Below, in pieces: positions 1 to 10,515 of a stretch of 64,000 nt of DNA. Both the position numbers and the translations under genes were made by a program. The DNA lies in assembly GCA_023159155.1 (NCBI GenBank), contig JAJNNX010000011.1:62001-126000 (forward strand), written 5' to 3'. Position 1 is the first letter of the stretch. Each line of letters starts with the position of its first letter. The notes below the pieces were generated by a model. The model did not search any database. It saw only the letters and a program-made list of their open reading frames with translations, and had not been told where the DNA came from. This DNA comes from Ustulina deusta (Eukaryota; Ascomycota; Sordariomycetes; Xylariales; Xylariaceae).

Positions 1-2
1 AA

Positions 3-2633
3 GCTAAGCAATCAACAGTACAATCAATACTCGACGGGCTGTTTCCAAAAGATGCCCTGCGACACGAGGATCACTCTACGTGCACTATAGATTTCTGTGA
101 ATTCTCGAGCCGCAACTTCGCTGCTGTACAACAGTATCATGAGCCGAGGACATGCGAGGAAAGCGACCAGACGAACAAAATTCACGAGCGAAGAGGCGCT
201 TGTTTTCCTCTCAGAAACCTTTTCCATGATGCCAAGTTGATTCGGGCCCTTAAATCCGAAAAGCCCACTGCCTGGCACTTCGACGGAGTATCCCTCCTTG
301 AACAACCTAAGCCTTTCATGGCAATCTCGCACGTCTGGTCGGACGGAACTGGTACTGGAAACTGGCCCTCAAAACAAGTTCATGAATGTCTGTTTGGTTA
401 TTTCAAACAAATTGCCAAGCGATTTCAATGCGCAGGTATCTGGTGGGATACACTGTGCGTTCCCCAGGACAGAGATGCACGTAGCAAGGCGCTTAGCATT
501 ATGCACCACAACTACCAATATGCGCGAGTTACGCTAGTTCACGATCGATTTCTTCGAAACGTGCCCTTCGAGGGGCCGAATAGGGCATGTCTTGCTATCG
601 TTTTGTCTCCCTGGTTCACTCGGGGCTGGACGGCTCTGGAATTGGCCAAATCTCGGAAAGTCAAGGTTATCTTCAAGGATTCGATCAAGGATCTCGACAA
701 ACATATTCTTAACAGGGCCGAAGAGGGGAATTTTGCCGCCGAAGCTATCAGATATCTTAGACGCGACCGATTCTCCAATATGGAAGACCTTCTTGCGACT
801 CTGGGCCCTAGATACAGTTCATGGCTCAAAGATCGAGCGACCATAGCGGGACTTCTGATCGGTTGCCGGATCTCAGACACGAACAAGGATACTTTCCAAC
901 GGGATATATATCAAAGTATCTTGAAGAAAATTGGGAGAATATCTCACGATCATCTCTTTCACAAATCCGTTACAATGTCAAAAGGTTTCAGCTGGTGTGC
1001 TACAAATCTCTTTCATCTGCCCCACACAACTACACAAGAAAGACTGAACATAAATGACGCTGGAGAGGTGTCTGGGCCCTGGAGACTCCTCCCCGTTGAT
1101 CAATTCGACCCCCAAAAATGCCTTTGGGGCAACTCGCATGAGCTGATTGAAGCAAAGCTTCAATATGCTTTGGAAAGGGAGAGTGGCCAGCATCTCTTGT
1201 TGGTTAAGCCATCTGAAGAGGGACCTGTCATAGAAGAAACAAAAAAAGGTATCCTTGTGAAGATTCTGAAGAACCCTTCCCAGGCGAGCCCTCGGTTCAA
1301 GTGTCAGTTTGTAGGTTCCTTATATTTCTCTTCCGCGTTGCCCGACAATGGGTCTGCGACAAGAGAGATGACTATTGGCAACACGGAAGGCTGGGAAGAT
1401 CTGAATGAGCATGAGAATGCGTGGCATATTTTGGAGAAGGAAAACAACTTGTTACCAGATAACCGAGCCGGCAGGAGTCAAGGGATGATTGGCTCGCAAA
1501 CGGCCAATCCCGAGACCGAACCGGGGTGGAAAGATTGGCATCGCGCTGCGTGGTTGGGCGATAGGAGCATGACGAATATGGTTGTAGCTGACTTGGCTCA
1601 GCTGCAACAGAGAGACAAGTTAGGAAGACGCGCAATACACTTAGCAGCTGAGCGTGGACACACAAACTTCATCGAAATGCTACTTAACAAAAACGACGAC
1701 CCTAACTCGCCCATCCATTCTGACTCTAGCGACCCCAATTACAACAGCCCTGATAACGGGCAGACCCCGCTCCACCGCGCTGCATGGGGAGGCTCTCTCG
1801 AGATAGTGAAACTCTTACTAAGTAGGGGAAGCGATTCAGGTGCTGCCGATAAGAGGGGAATCACAGCGCTGCATATTGCAGCCGACATGGGTTTTGGGGA
1901 CGTAGTGGAACACCTCTCTGGACCTGCACAAGCACGAGTTGAGGTACAAGGACCGAATGGTTTGACGCCGCTACATTACGGAGCACGCAGCGGGCACCGC
2001 GATGTAGTAGAGGTGCTCACCACACGGGGGGCCCCCGTCGACGTAAGGGACAGTAAAATTGGTTGGACACCCCTGCACTTCGCGGCTGAGAATGGACAGG
2101 TCTCCGTAATCGACCTGTTGTTGGATAAAGGAGCTAAAGTTGACGATACGGACGACAAAGTCGGCTGGGCGCCATTACATATTGCGGCTATGAGCGGGCA
2201 GACAGCAGCGGTTGAGAAACTCATCGAGAGAGCAGATATCAACAAAGAAGATGAGAATGGCTTCACCCCATTGATCTTTGCGACAATCAATAGGCATATT
2301 TCTGTCGTTAAAACACTAATGAGTCACGGCGCCGCCATCGGCAACAACAGCACATTCGACTGGAACCCAGAGGACGTAAGGAGTTCCGAGGCGGTGATCA
2401 AATGGCTCCATGCGAACGGCGAGAAGTTCAGGGCTAGGATTGGTTCCGCGAGATGGTGTCGCATTTATTTAGCGGCAATGGACGGGCATACTAAAATAAC
2501 TAGCCTCGTTGTTGATGATCACGCAGATATCAGCGAGGACAGGGCCGAGAACGGTGACATGCTGCTACATCGGGCAGCAGGGGATGGGCGCCTCGGAACT
2601 GTGAGGCTACTTACACAAATAGGCACCGCCTAA
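3..2633 (+). CDS. HET-domain / ankyrin-repeat protein, 5' partial, ends at in-frame TAA
   Basis: The reading frame is open from the left window edge, with no in-frame ATG before the HET domain, so the start lies outside the window. N-terminal residues resemble fungal HET-domain proteins (a CTIDFCEFSSRNF-like segment, then LFHDAKLIRAL). The HET core follows: MAISHVWSDG near residue 106, GIWWDTLCVPQ near 145, and SPWFTRGWTALELAKS. From about residue 500 ankyrin repeats run to the TAA at 2631-2633 (motifs such as GQTPLHRAAWGGSLEIVKLLL). HET proteins act in heterokaryon incompatibility and regulated cell death (family knowledge); ankyrin repeats bind partner proteins. The TAA falls inside an ankyrin repeat and the same frame continues to 3524 without any shift, so this is probably the front part of one interrupted gene. 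Confidence 0.8.
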   Translation, partial: AKQSTVQSILDGLFPKDALRHEDHSTCTIDFCEFSSRNFAAVQQYHEPRTCEESDQTNKIHERRGACFPLRNLFHDAKLIRALKSEKPTAWHFDGVSLLEQPKPFMAISHVWSDGTGTGNWPSKQVHECLFGYFKQIAKRFQCAGIWWDTLCVPQDRDARSKALSIMHHNYQYARVTLVHDRFLRNVPFEGPNRACLAIVLSPWFTRGWTALELAKSRKVKVIFKDSIKDLDKHILNRAEEGNFAAEAIRYLRRDRFSNMEDLLATLGPRYSSWLKDRATIAGLLIGCRISDTNKDTFQRDIYQSILKKIGRISHDHLFHKSVTMSKGFSWCATNLFHLPHTTTQERLNINDAGEVSGPWRLLPVDQFDPQKCLWGNSHELIEAKLQYALERESGQHLLLVKPSEEGPVIEETKKGILVKILKNPSQASPRFKCQFVGSLYFSSALPDNGSATREMTIGNTEGWEDLNEHENAWHILEKENNLLPDNRAGRSQGMIGSQTANPETEPGWKDWHRAAWLGDRSMTNMVVADLAQLQQRDKLGRRAIHLAAERGHTNFIEMLLNKNDDPNSPIHSDSSDPNYNSPDNGQTPLHRAAWGGSLEIVKLLLSRGSDSGAADKRGITALHIAADMGFGDVVEHLSGPAQARVEVQGPNGLTPLHYGARSGHRDVVEVLTTRGAPVDVRDSKIGWTPLHFAAENGQVSVIDLLLDKGAKVDDTDDKVGWAPLHIAAMSGQTAAVEKLIERADINKEDENGFTPLIFATINRHISVVKTLMSHGAAIGNNSTFDWNPEDVRSSEAVIKWLHANGEKFRARIGSARWCRIYLAAMDGHTKITSLVVDDHADISEDRAENGDMLLHRAAGDGRLGTVRLLTQIGTA

Positions 2634-3524
2634 TGGGTTGAGGACAAGGACGGTCGAACGCCGCTATGGCGGGCGGCAATGGCAGGACATGCTGGTGTCA
2701 CCCAAGTACTGCTCGAGTCTGTCGATACGGGGCTCGGAAATATGCTGCTAGCCCAGGCAGTTGAGAAAGGACACGAGGTCGCCGTCCGAACGTTAATCAG
2801 GGCAGGCACCAATATGGAGGCTCAAATCAGACAAGGAGAGACGCTGCTATTTGAAGCGGTTCGCAAGGGGAATGAGGGCGTTGTCCAAGCTCTTTGTGAA
2901 ACAGGTGCCGATATAGACGCTGCAACTGCTCGCGGAGATACACCACTATTGCTAGCTGTTATAACCGGCCGGAGAGAAGGCGTTACCCAAAGATTGCTTG
3001 AGGCGGGCGCCAATCTGGAAGCAAAGAATAAACACGGCTATACGCCGCTATCGGTGGCAGCTGGGACCGGACAAGAAGAAACTATTCGAATATTGCTGAG
3101 AGCTGGTGCCAACCTAGAAGCTATGGATAGATACGGATATACACCGTTATTTCAGGCTGCTAAAAGCGGACAAGAAAAGGTTGTCCAAATGTTGCTAGAG
3201 GCGGGTGCCAGAATTGAGGCTCGAAATCATCACGGAGACACGCCGCTATCGTCCATCGCGAGTGAAGGACACAAAGTCGAAGGAGTTCTCCGACTATTGC
3301 TCAAGGCGGGTGCTGATATAGAGGCTACAAATACTTCTGGATGTACGCCGCTGCTGTTGGCTGCTGAATACGGACACGAAAGCGCTGCCCGAGCACTGAT
3401 CGAGAAGGGTGCCAATACCAAGGCAAAAGATATTTATGGAAATACACCGCTATCTCTGGCTATTCAGAGAGGGCAGAAGGCCATCATTCAAGCTTTGGAG
3501 GGTACCAATGAGGAAACAAGATAG
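2634..3524 (+). pseudogene. Ankyrin-repeat continuation of the HET gene, downstream of the in-frame stop
   Basis: Same frame as the HET-ankyrin ORF, directly after its TAA. About eight further ankyrin repeats are seen (for example GYTPLSVAAGTGQEETIRILLRAG), ending at a TAG at 3522-3524. Repeat spacing across the stop is exact: from the Gly before the stop to the TPL of the next repeat there are as many codons as in intact repeats. Neither an intron nor an indel is therefore needed; one sense codon has become TAA. A first usable ATG exists at 2679, so a separate ankyrin protein of about 281 residues could be made, but a single ancestral gene is the better reading. Readthrough, or a true nonsense allele such as a CAA-to-TAA transition, are the alternatives. 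Confidence 0.65.
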
Positions 3525-4371
3525 GCAGTTTTGTACCTAATTACATGTTGTAGGGATCAGAACCTCGTTTTCCGAAACGCCATCAATGCGTATGCATGGG
3601 TGTCATTACTGGCTAGGGTTCTTCCCCTCTCTGCTCTGCCGTCGACATCCCACGAACGCTGCACGGCATCGACCTGAATGGCGAGGCACCGCATGGTGTT
3701 GGCCAATTGTGCCCGCCGGCAGCCGTCGCAGCTCGGAATGGCAGGACTGGAGCGGATGGATTAAATTGAATTCACTGCGAGTTATAGATTTCGCAATGAC
3801 TCTACTAGTACAAATATTGCAGCCTTACACGCTTACAGTACCATTTGTGTAGCATCTCCTTTCCTTATTGGTCTGGCAGCATGATAAGGAATTAATCCAT
3901 CGGGGTGACTTAATTCATAGCCTAGATTTAGCCTAGAAGATTAGATTCAAAGGATGCCACCATGTGCAGCATTCAAGCATAACCCATTGACAAAGGACTT
4001 GTATTTCCATACTTCCCCTCGAAAGGTACGTATATAATAGCAATGCCGAAATTAGCTGTTTAATGCAGATCTGGCAGATCTGTGGGAAGCGAGTTAATTA
4101 AAATTACTTCGAATTGAGTACATCAGCCGAGAGACCTTGACCACTCGTTCTCTCTAAAAAGATATTGAGGGCGGAAACAGTAGCGAATAACATTGATCCA
4201 ATTTGTCACAGGGTATTCTTCAATGTTATATATAATATGCATTTCGGCCCCGGATCACGAGTTAATCTTGTATGTCACTATCCAACCTTCTATCCCACCC
4301 ACCGTTCTAACATTATTCGATTCAGCTTAGCTTGCATATCATTATAATCTGCTAGTTGCTGTCGATCCATA
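3525..4371. other. Intergenic region, no gene supported
   Basis: AT-rich spacer between the ankyrin gene and the cytochrome-domain gene. It contains only short ORFs with no recognisable domain. The last 100-200 bases are the likely promoter of the gene starting at 4372. Confidence 0.5.
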
Positions 4372-5137
4372 ATGGCTCTGTTATCTGTATTATACACCAT
4401 TACCCTCATACTCGCCAGAGTTACCAGAGCAGCGCAGTACTGCGATAGTGCGACGAGCGTTTGCTATTCGGAGACCAAAGCTGGCGACCTATATGTACGG
4501 GTGGCGCTGCCGGCCGTCGAGGAGGATACTTTTGACATGCTGCTGCAGATCGTGGCGCCCAAGACGACTGCAGGCTGGGCCGCCGTTGCCTGGGGTGGTA
4601 AGATGATCAAGAATCCGATTACAGTAGCCTGGGCAAACGGGAACAAGACCGTCGTCTCATCTAGATGGGCCGAGTATGTGAATTTTTTCCTTCTCTCTCG
4701 TCTGTTATTTAAATATCGTTGGCTTCAACTGCTATCTCGCATCCGTCTCTTTTGCCCATCCTCTCTATTCCTGCGCTGCCCCTTCTAAATAACAATACCT
4801 AACTGATACAATACCCCAAAGCACACGGACACCACCGGTACCCTACCCAAACGCAACATACACTGTCCTAAAAGGCTCTACAGCAAATGCGACGCATTGG
4901 ACTTTGACAGCACTATGCAGCCAATGCACGAGTTGGACAGCTGATAATTCAAGGACAGCTCTTGACCCGAATGACACCGCGGCTAAATTTGCATACGCAT
5001 TATCACCTACCCCACCTTCGCAGCCCGCAAATAATGCTAGTTCCATTACAAAGCATACTATTCATGCTACGTTCACATTAGACTTGTCAGCTGCGAAAAC
5101 GGAGAAGTTTGAGGAGTATATTAAGGCGTTGTTGTGA
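4372..5137 (+). CDS. Secreted CDH-type cytochrome-domain (heme b) protein, two exons
   Basis: Exons 4372-4673 and 4822-5137 (intron 4674-4821, GTATGT..AAAG) give 205 residues. A signal peptide (hydrophobic residues 4-20) precedes a domain matching the cytochrome domain of cellobiose dehydrogenase (CDH-cyt, DOMON-like fold). The segment WGGKMIKNPITVAW supplies a candidate axial Met (about residue 78), and NATHWTLTALCSQCTSW supplies a candidate axial His (about 126) and the Cys pair typical of this domain. No flavodehydrogenase domain follows; the protein ends soon after the cytochrome fold. In family terms such single-domain proteins are extracellular b-type cytochromes that may pass electrons to lytic polysaccharide monooxygenases or other acceptors; that role is inferred. 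The splice is supported because it rejoins the two halves of the domain in frame. Confidence 0.8.
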
Positions 5138-7615
5138 GGTCATAAGAGGAGACGGACAAGGGGAAGGCGTAAGAATAGGTGGAGGGATGAGCTCGTGTTG
5201 GCAATCTGTTAACCAAGGGCGGCGTAAGTAGCCCTTATACAAGGAGAAAAAATGATTGTTATCTTTCTAAGTATGAGTGAATTAGGGAATCTCTCGATTA
5301 AATATAATGCAATATAGATTCAGTAATGATCATTTAAGTGACAAAGGTGTTGACTGCATACAAGTTGACCTAGATGACTATATCGTAGGGTTGCATAGCT
5401 ACCAGGTGGGTATGCAGTCTTCCTTCAGCTTCACACATCCTACTCCCTCCACTTCGCTATGTGCCCGTTTATTTTATCCCCCGGATGGAGTCCATGTTTC
5501 CATTCTAATTAAATGATTAAAAGGACGTGAGGAGTGCACTTAGCCAATCGAAATGTGGGTGGTTAGTCATTGTGATCACAAACACTCCGAGCCAACAGCA
5601 GAGCCTCATGTATGGTTAATGGCAACACCCAACATTTAACTGGATTAACCTGTTTAGGATCAAACCGTCCTAACGCGATTATTTAGCGATAGGTCGTGTT
5701 GTCCACATCATCTAAGGCTTGATTCTTACCAGCCTCCATTCAGATGGCGATTTAGTGCTATCCTTCTTTTTACATTGCCAAGCCGAGGAGCCCTGATAGG
5801 TTGAAGCTGGACACGTTAAACGGAGTGGTTTTCGGATGTGTCATTTGACTTGCAGCGGAAATGGAAGAGGGAAATATGTACTGAAAGTGTATTGTATATT
5901 ACTGTATCGATGTATTATTCTAGATAGAGCTTGCCACGTCCTATACCCCTAGGGAGGTCTACGAAGTGGTGCTACTGAGCCCCGTACCAACGTTAAACAG
6001 AATGAATTAACCAATTAATCAACCGATACCCATGCTTTCCCTAAATCGAGATGCGGTTTTGGCCCCTAAAATGGGCGCGACGAATACATAGCTGTAGCAG
6101 CTGTCCGGGAAGCCCTGCTCGTCGATGACTCAAATATCCCCTAACGTCTCTATAATAATGATATAAGCAATATAGCGTCTGCAGAAAACATAAATCGACC
6201 ACCTATAACAAAAGTCTGCTTTGATAGAGTAAAAATAATGCCCTTAACCCTCTACAAGAATTAACGGGATACTACGGTACATAATCCACTATTTAATCAT
6301 TGGGCAATCCGGAGCTCGACTGGGCACAAAATCAACATAATAGAGCTCAGCCACAGTATGGCTGTGGTGGTTTATCAAAAACCAGAGCCAAGGTTTTAAT
6401 CTATCTGGTGTATATCACACACTTTACCTCCTAGATTATTGGGGGTTAAAAACTTCACTATATCCTTTTTTTTTTGCAATTGTGGGAAGATACGAAGGAC
6501 AGTGCCCATATATTACCCCTCACGGTGGTTTCATGTCAATTACTCCATCTCTCCTATAACTTCGCTTTTCTTCCCAATCCTACAACACAACTATTAGGTC
6601 CTTGTCATGGAAAATATATATCATAGGCTTGTTTATAACTATCTATACTAGTTGAGCTTGTCTAGTTTCAAGAGACCATGCCTAACATAATCCCGCCCGT
6701 GAGGGTATTCCAAATGTTTAGCCTCCATCAGGTTCCAGCAATAAAACACGAATACTATGTTCATATACATACATACATAATTTTTAGGCTTTAGCGTTTA
6801 TTAAGGCCGTCTATATGCCCCCGTGAAGCAAGGGCTAAATAGTCAACAATTGAAGCCTGCTTGGTTCCATAGCAGATATCATGTATACCTCGTGTACAAC
6901 AGTCGCAGTAATTAGCCAATATGTAGCGGTGCGGCACAGGTGTGGCCTCAGACTTACGGTGAAGACTGAATTGTACAACTTGGGTTGATGTTGCGATCCT
7001 TGTCTATGACCCTATACCTATACGTTCTGCCCGCATCACTCATCTCCACAAGGACCACACCAAATGTGTGAAAATTAGCCTAGAGCAAAGATCAGCACTA
7101 CGTTATCGTAACTAGGAACCGTTCTTGCTTCGGCAGCATAAGAACACAGAGTAAATAAGCTTCGGCCCCGCTGTGGCGCATTGCATTAGTCTATGCATGC
7201 AAGCAGAGCCGGGATCAGCGATGGTCGGTCCGAGGATTTGTGTTCTAGTTCACTTATAGTACATGGTACATACCATTCACGTAGTTGTTGTGCTTATCAG
7301 TCCATACGGAAGCCGCTGTCGTCCCCCTGGGATCAAAAAGGGTCGGGTGATGCGGGAGTCCATCGGCGCCGTCTTCTAATCCCCTGCAACGACCGCCCTG
7401 GTCGGAATGATGCTATGTCAAGTGGGATGTTCGTAACAACTGCACACAATTCCTCTTCTCTCTTGCCCACGTTACATTTCCTTTCAACATCCCGTGTCCC
7501 TAACCTAACAGCGTTCATCACAACTTACCGGCTGAGTACCTTTTTTCGGTGGAAACACCTCCTTTATTCTCAATTTCTACATACATCTCTCTCTATCTGC
7601 TGTTGGCATAACTCC
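5138..7615. other. Long AT-rich gene-poor region
   Basis: About 2.5 kb, AT-rich, with stops in all frames and no recognisable protein similarity. A short ATAC run lies near 6765-6780. The character fits decayed, RIP-affected repeat DNA, but no transposon protein or terminal repeat was identified. It forms the left border of the putative RiPP cluster. The ORF reaching back to 7193 is ordinary 5' sequence in front of the ATG at 7616. Confidence 0.45.
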
Positions 7616-8359
7616 ATGGCTAAAGCCCAAGGCTCTGTCAGGAACATCCTTTCCTCCATAAAGAGACAAAGTTCTGTATACGAGAAACTCCCCAACCAAG
7701 ATGTCTATGACGGCGAGCAGCCCGCGTCGAGCCCTCAAATCCTCTGGGGCAAGAAAGATCCATCTCAATTCCGAACTATGATCTTGAGAATAACATTGAT
7801 CTTCGTCATAATCCTTGCCGCCTTCCTGTTGGTGACCGGCTTGATGCTCGCATTCAAGCCTAACCCGAAGGACTCAGACCAGGAATTCATTCCATGTGGC
7901 CACACACCCACTGAAGCCAGGGCCGCCGGCTGCCGCTTCGAGCCAATGATGAGCGCCTGGATCCCAGAGAAGTGTTTGTTCCCGGAGCTCATCGATGACA
8001 ACACCGGCACCTTCGAGAATTGGCTGTTCTTCTCGGACGAGAAAACCACGCAACCGATAACGGGAGCGGAACTAGACGGAGTGCGAGTCGGCAATTATAC
8101 CAAGGTGTTCTCCACTCACGGCACCGCCCACGACCTACACTGCCTCTATGCTTGGCGAAAGTTGAACCTCGCTGTTGAGAGAGGGGCCAAGCTCATTGAC
8201 TCAAAAAGCCGGTCTTTGCACCATACAACTCACTGCGCGAAGCACATCGCGCAGCTCTTGGAGGAGGGCGCTGGTTATCTTCCGAAGGACGATGATATAC
8301 GACATATCACCGCGTTTCCTCTGCTGTTCCTTAGTTGTGTCCCTCTTGAATCAAAATGA
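7616..8359 (+). CDS. UstYa-like (DUF3328-type) membrane protein with two HxxHC motifs
   Basis: Single exon, 247 residues, ATG chosen at 7616 because it precedes the conserved part; the longer open frame upstream has no domain. One membrane helix (residues about 59-83, ILRITLIFVIILAAFLLVTG) is followed by a luminal or extracellular domain. It has CGHTPTEARAAGCRFEPM and SAWIPEKC segments, typical of one fungal clade of these proteins, then HDLHC and, about 40 residues on, HTTHC. Paired HxxHC motifs are the signature of UstYa-type oxidases that cyclise RiPP cores (ustiloxin, phomopsin, asperipin). It differs strongly from the other two UstYa-like proteins here and so may do a different step. Cluster membership is inferred from proximity. 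Confidence 0.7.
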   Translation: MAKAQGSVRNILSSIKRQSSVYEKLPNQDVYDGEQPASSPQILWGKKDPSQFRTMILRITLIFVIILAAFLLVTGLMLAFKPNPKDSDQEFIPCGHTPTEARAAGCRFEPMMSAWIPEKCLFPELIDDNTGTFENWLFFSDEKTTQPITGAELDGVRVGNYTKVFSTHGTAHDLHCLYAWRKLNLAVERGAKLIDSKSRSLHHTTHCAKHIAQLLEEGAGYLPKDDDIRHITAFPLLFLSCVPLESK

Positions 8360-10515
8360 GGAGGTGCAAAAATTGAATAAAATGTCAGGATAGTACTGCA
8401 CTGCCAGTTTGATTGATTATCTATGCCAATTGTTCTTTGGAAATATGAAAATGATTTATTCCGCGCACTTTGCAGTCTTAAAACCTCTAATACTATGCAT
8501 CTTAGTTTTAAAATCAGCTCAACGCACTATTGTCTAGGGAATTCTACGTGGATGATCTAATTAGTCGGCTACGATAGCTTCGTTCTCCTCCGCACAGCAG
8601 ATCGTAAGATGGTTTTGATAGTCTGGATTAGACAATTAGTCCGGACACACAACTGATGCAATGATCCTGTTTAATAATAAATTTTTACGCCAGCTGAAGG
8701 TACTATCAAGCGGACAGATAATATAGGATAGGTTCAAATCCTATTAGCGCTAAAATGTGTGGTTGCTCTCTTACTCTAACTTATACCTATCGCCCCTATT
8801 TCCCTGCATCACGTGCATCTCCAGTATAAGCAGCTCTAGTATTTGTATACACGTCATGACTCATATATTTGTCATCCCCCGCTTTCTCCAGCATCCCCAA
8901 TTTGGAATCTCCACCCGTCGGGATACGCTGGGTCCTTCGAGGGCATGTACTCGAATCCGGCAACTTTGAAGTGAAAGTCAACCCTTCCAATGAGACAAAA
9001 CTTATGGTGATTACCTACAGCATGAACTAGTTTTCAAGCCCAGCTGTTTAACTGACGTGTATTTTAGAATGTCTTAGTTTCTATTCAGAATATGGCGGTG
9101 ACCATACTTACTCCAAGTAACCCCAGAGATCCTCCTGCTGCTCGAAGGAGGGGAGGGGGGAGACTGTAATCCGCCGGATAGTGCTAAAGGGCCGCCGGAT
9201 CAGCAGTGGCAAACTGTTTCCGCGTTCATGCAGTTTCGTGTAATCAGTCTAGTGCGGTGAGCTGCGAACAACCCCTGTTCGAGTGGCTCTTCGGTTTCCG
9301 TATGTGGACGCATCTGGTCTAATCTCCTAGCACACCTCGGGATTGTATATCCAGCCAACTGAGACATAGGGAAGGTATGCCTAGGATGTATTAGCTAGAC
9401 GGATGGGGTAATAGTGATATCATGTCTACCTTATGACTCTTCTCAGCTGCATAAGGTAGCAATAAAGCCACACTGGCACTCAGGTCAATGTGTAAGGTAA
9501 CAATTACTAGATACTCAGCTCTTCAGTCCTCTATGTATGTTCCTCTTGGGGGCAACAAGAGGAGATACTTCAACATCAGTGGCTAATGCCGAACCTGCAA
9601 AATGCACGCATCTCACAAACTTGCCGTTCAAGAGGCCCTGCGCCCTTGCGTGTGGCAGAGTGTTCTTAGCATTAGTCGTTCAATAGTGATCATCATCATC
9701 CACGATCTTTCGTTTTTAATACCATGAAATATATCAAGTTTTGCCCGCGTTAACCGCATAAATATCTGATCGAATATACCGACGTAGCACGGCTTAGATT
9801 TGGGACATCGCCCTAGATGCGAGGTATTGTGGCCGGGCGTAATGTGTATCGATATGTCAGAAACAACCTGATCAACCTCGGGGAACCCCGCGGGGCAATA
9901 CAGCGCAGTGACAGTGACAGTGGCGATGATAGCGAATAGGAAATCGCGGGACCTTCTTCGGAGAACTATGAATGCTAGACAATCTATCAGCATGAAAGGC
10001 TCTTACTCGACAGGAGTCTATAGTAACCTCGCCGCTCTTAATCTGGCATCTGCAGCTAGCCGGAACCTTAGTGCAACTATTATAGCAGCGACTACCATCA
10101 CGTTTAGGATATAGAAAGTTAGCCAGACCCCTTGGCTGTGTACACTTACGGCAGTGGTAGAATTACCATCAATTGGTAAATAAGTTCGGTATTTACATGC
10201 TTAGTATTAGGAGCGCTGCTGGCAGCATTACTTGTCCTTTGTAGGCCTCGCCAACTGCCTGTTCTAGGTTTCCATCGTGATCCTTTTATTCATATATTTA
10301 TTCCCACAGTGGCAGATCGATATTAAGGACACTTGGCTCTAAGTCTAGATTTTGAATATGAACAGTATACCTAATCTCTGGTTTCATTTCGTAACGCATC
10401 GCCAATTTAACCATTAGATAACTCGCACACAAGTTTCTTCATTCATTTCGCAGCATATATTCATTGTGCGGAATGATTCGCAAATTCAGAGTGAGGATGA
10501 TAAATACACAGAACC
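8360..10515. other. Intergenic region within the putative cluster
   Basis: About 2.1 kb without a well-supported gene. A minus-strand ORF at 9628-9993 (121 codons, hydrophobic near its N-terminus) has no recognised domain or clear start; it may be a decayed coding remnant. A tRNA-like T-arm at 8728-8744 lacks a matching acceptor stem. Nothing else is supported. Confidence 0.4.

Noticed and set aside
7193..7615. N-terminal extension of the UstYa-like ORF
   Set aside because: It has no conserved residues and would bury the membrane helix behind about 140 unrelated residues; the ATG at 7616 fits the family.
8728..8744. tRNA-like T-arm (ATAGG-TTCAAAT-CCTAT) with a B-box match
   Set aside because: No acceptor stem partner, D-arm or anticodon arm could be placed in the 70 bases upstream, so it is probably a chance hairpin.
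9628..9993. Minus-strand ORF of 121 codons as another UstYa-like gene
   Set aside because: It has a hydrophobic start but no HxxHC motif or recognisable splice partners; kept only as a note in the intergenic entry.
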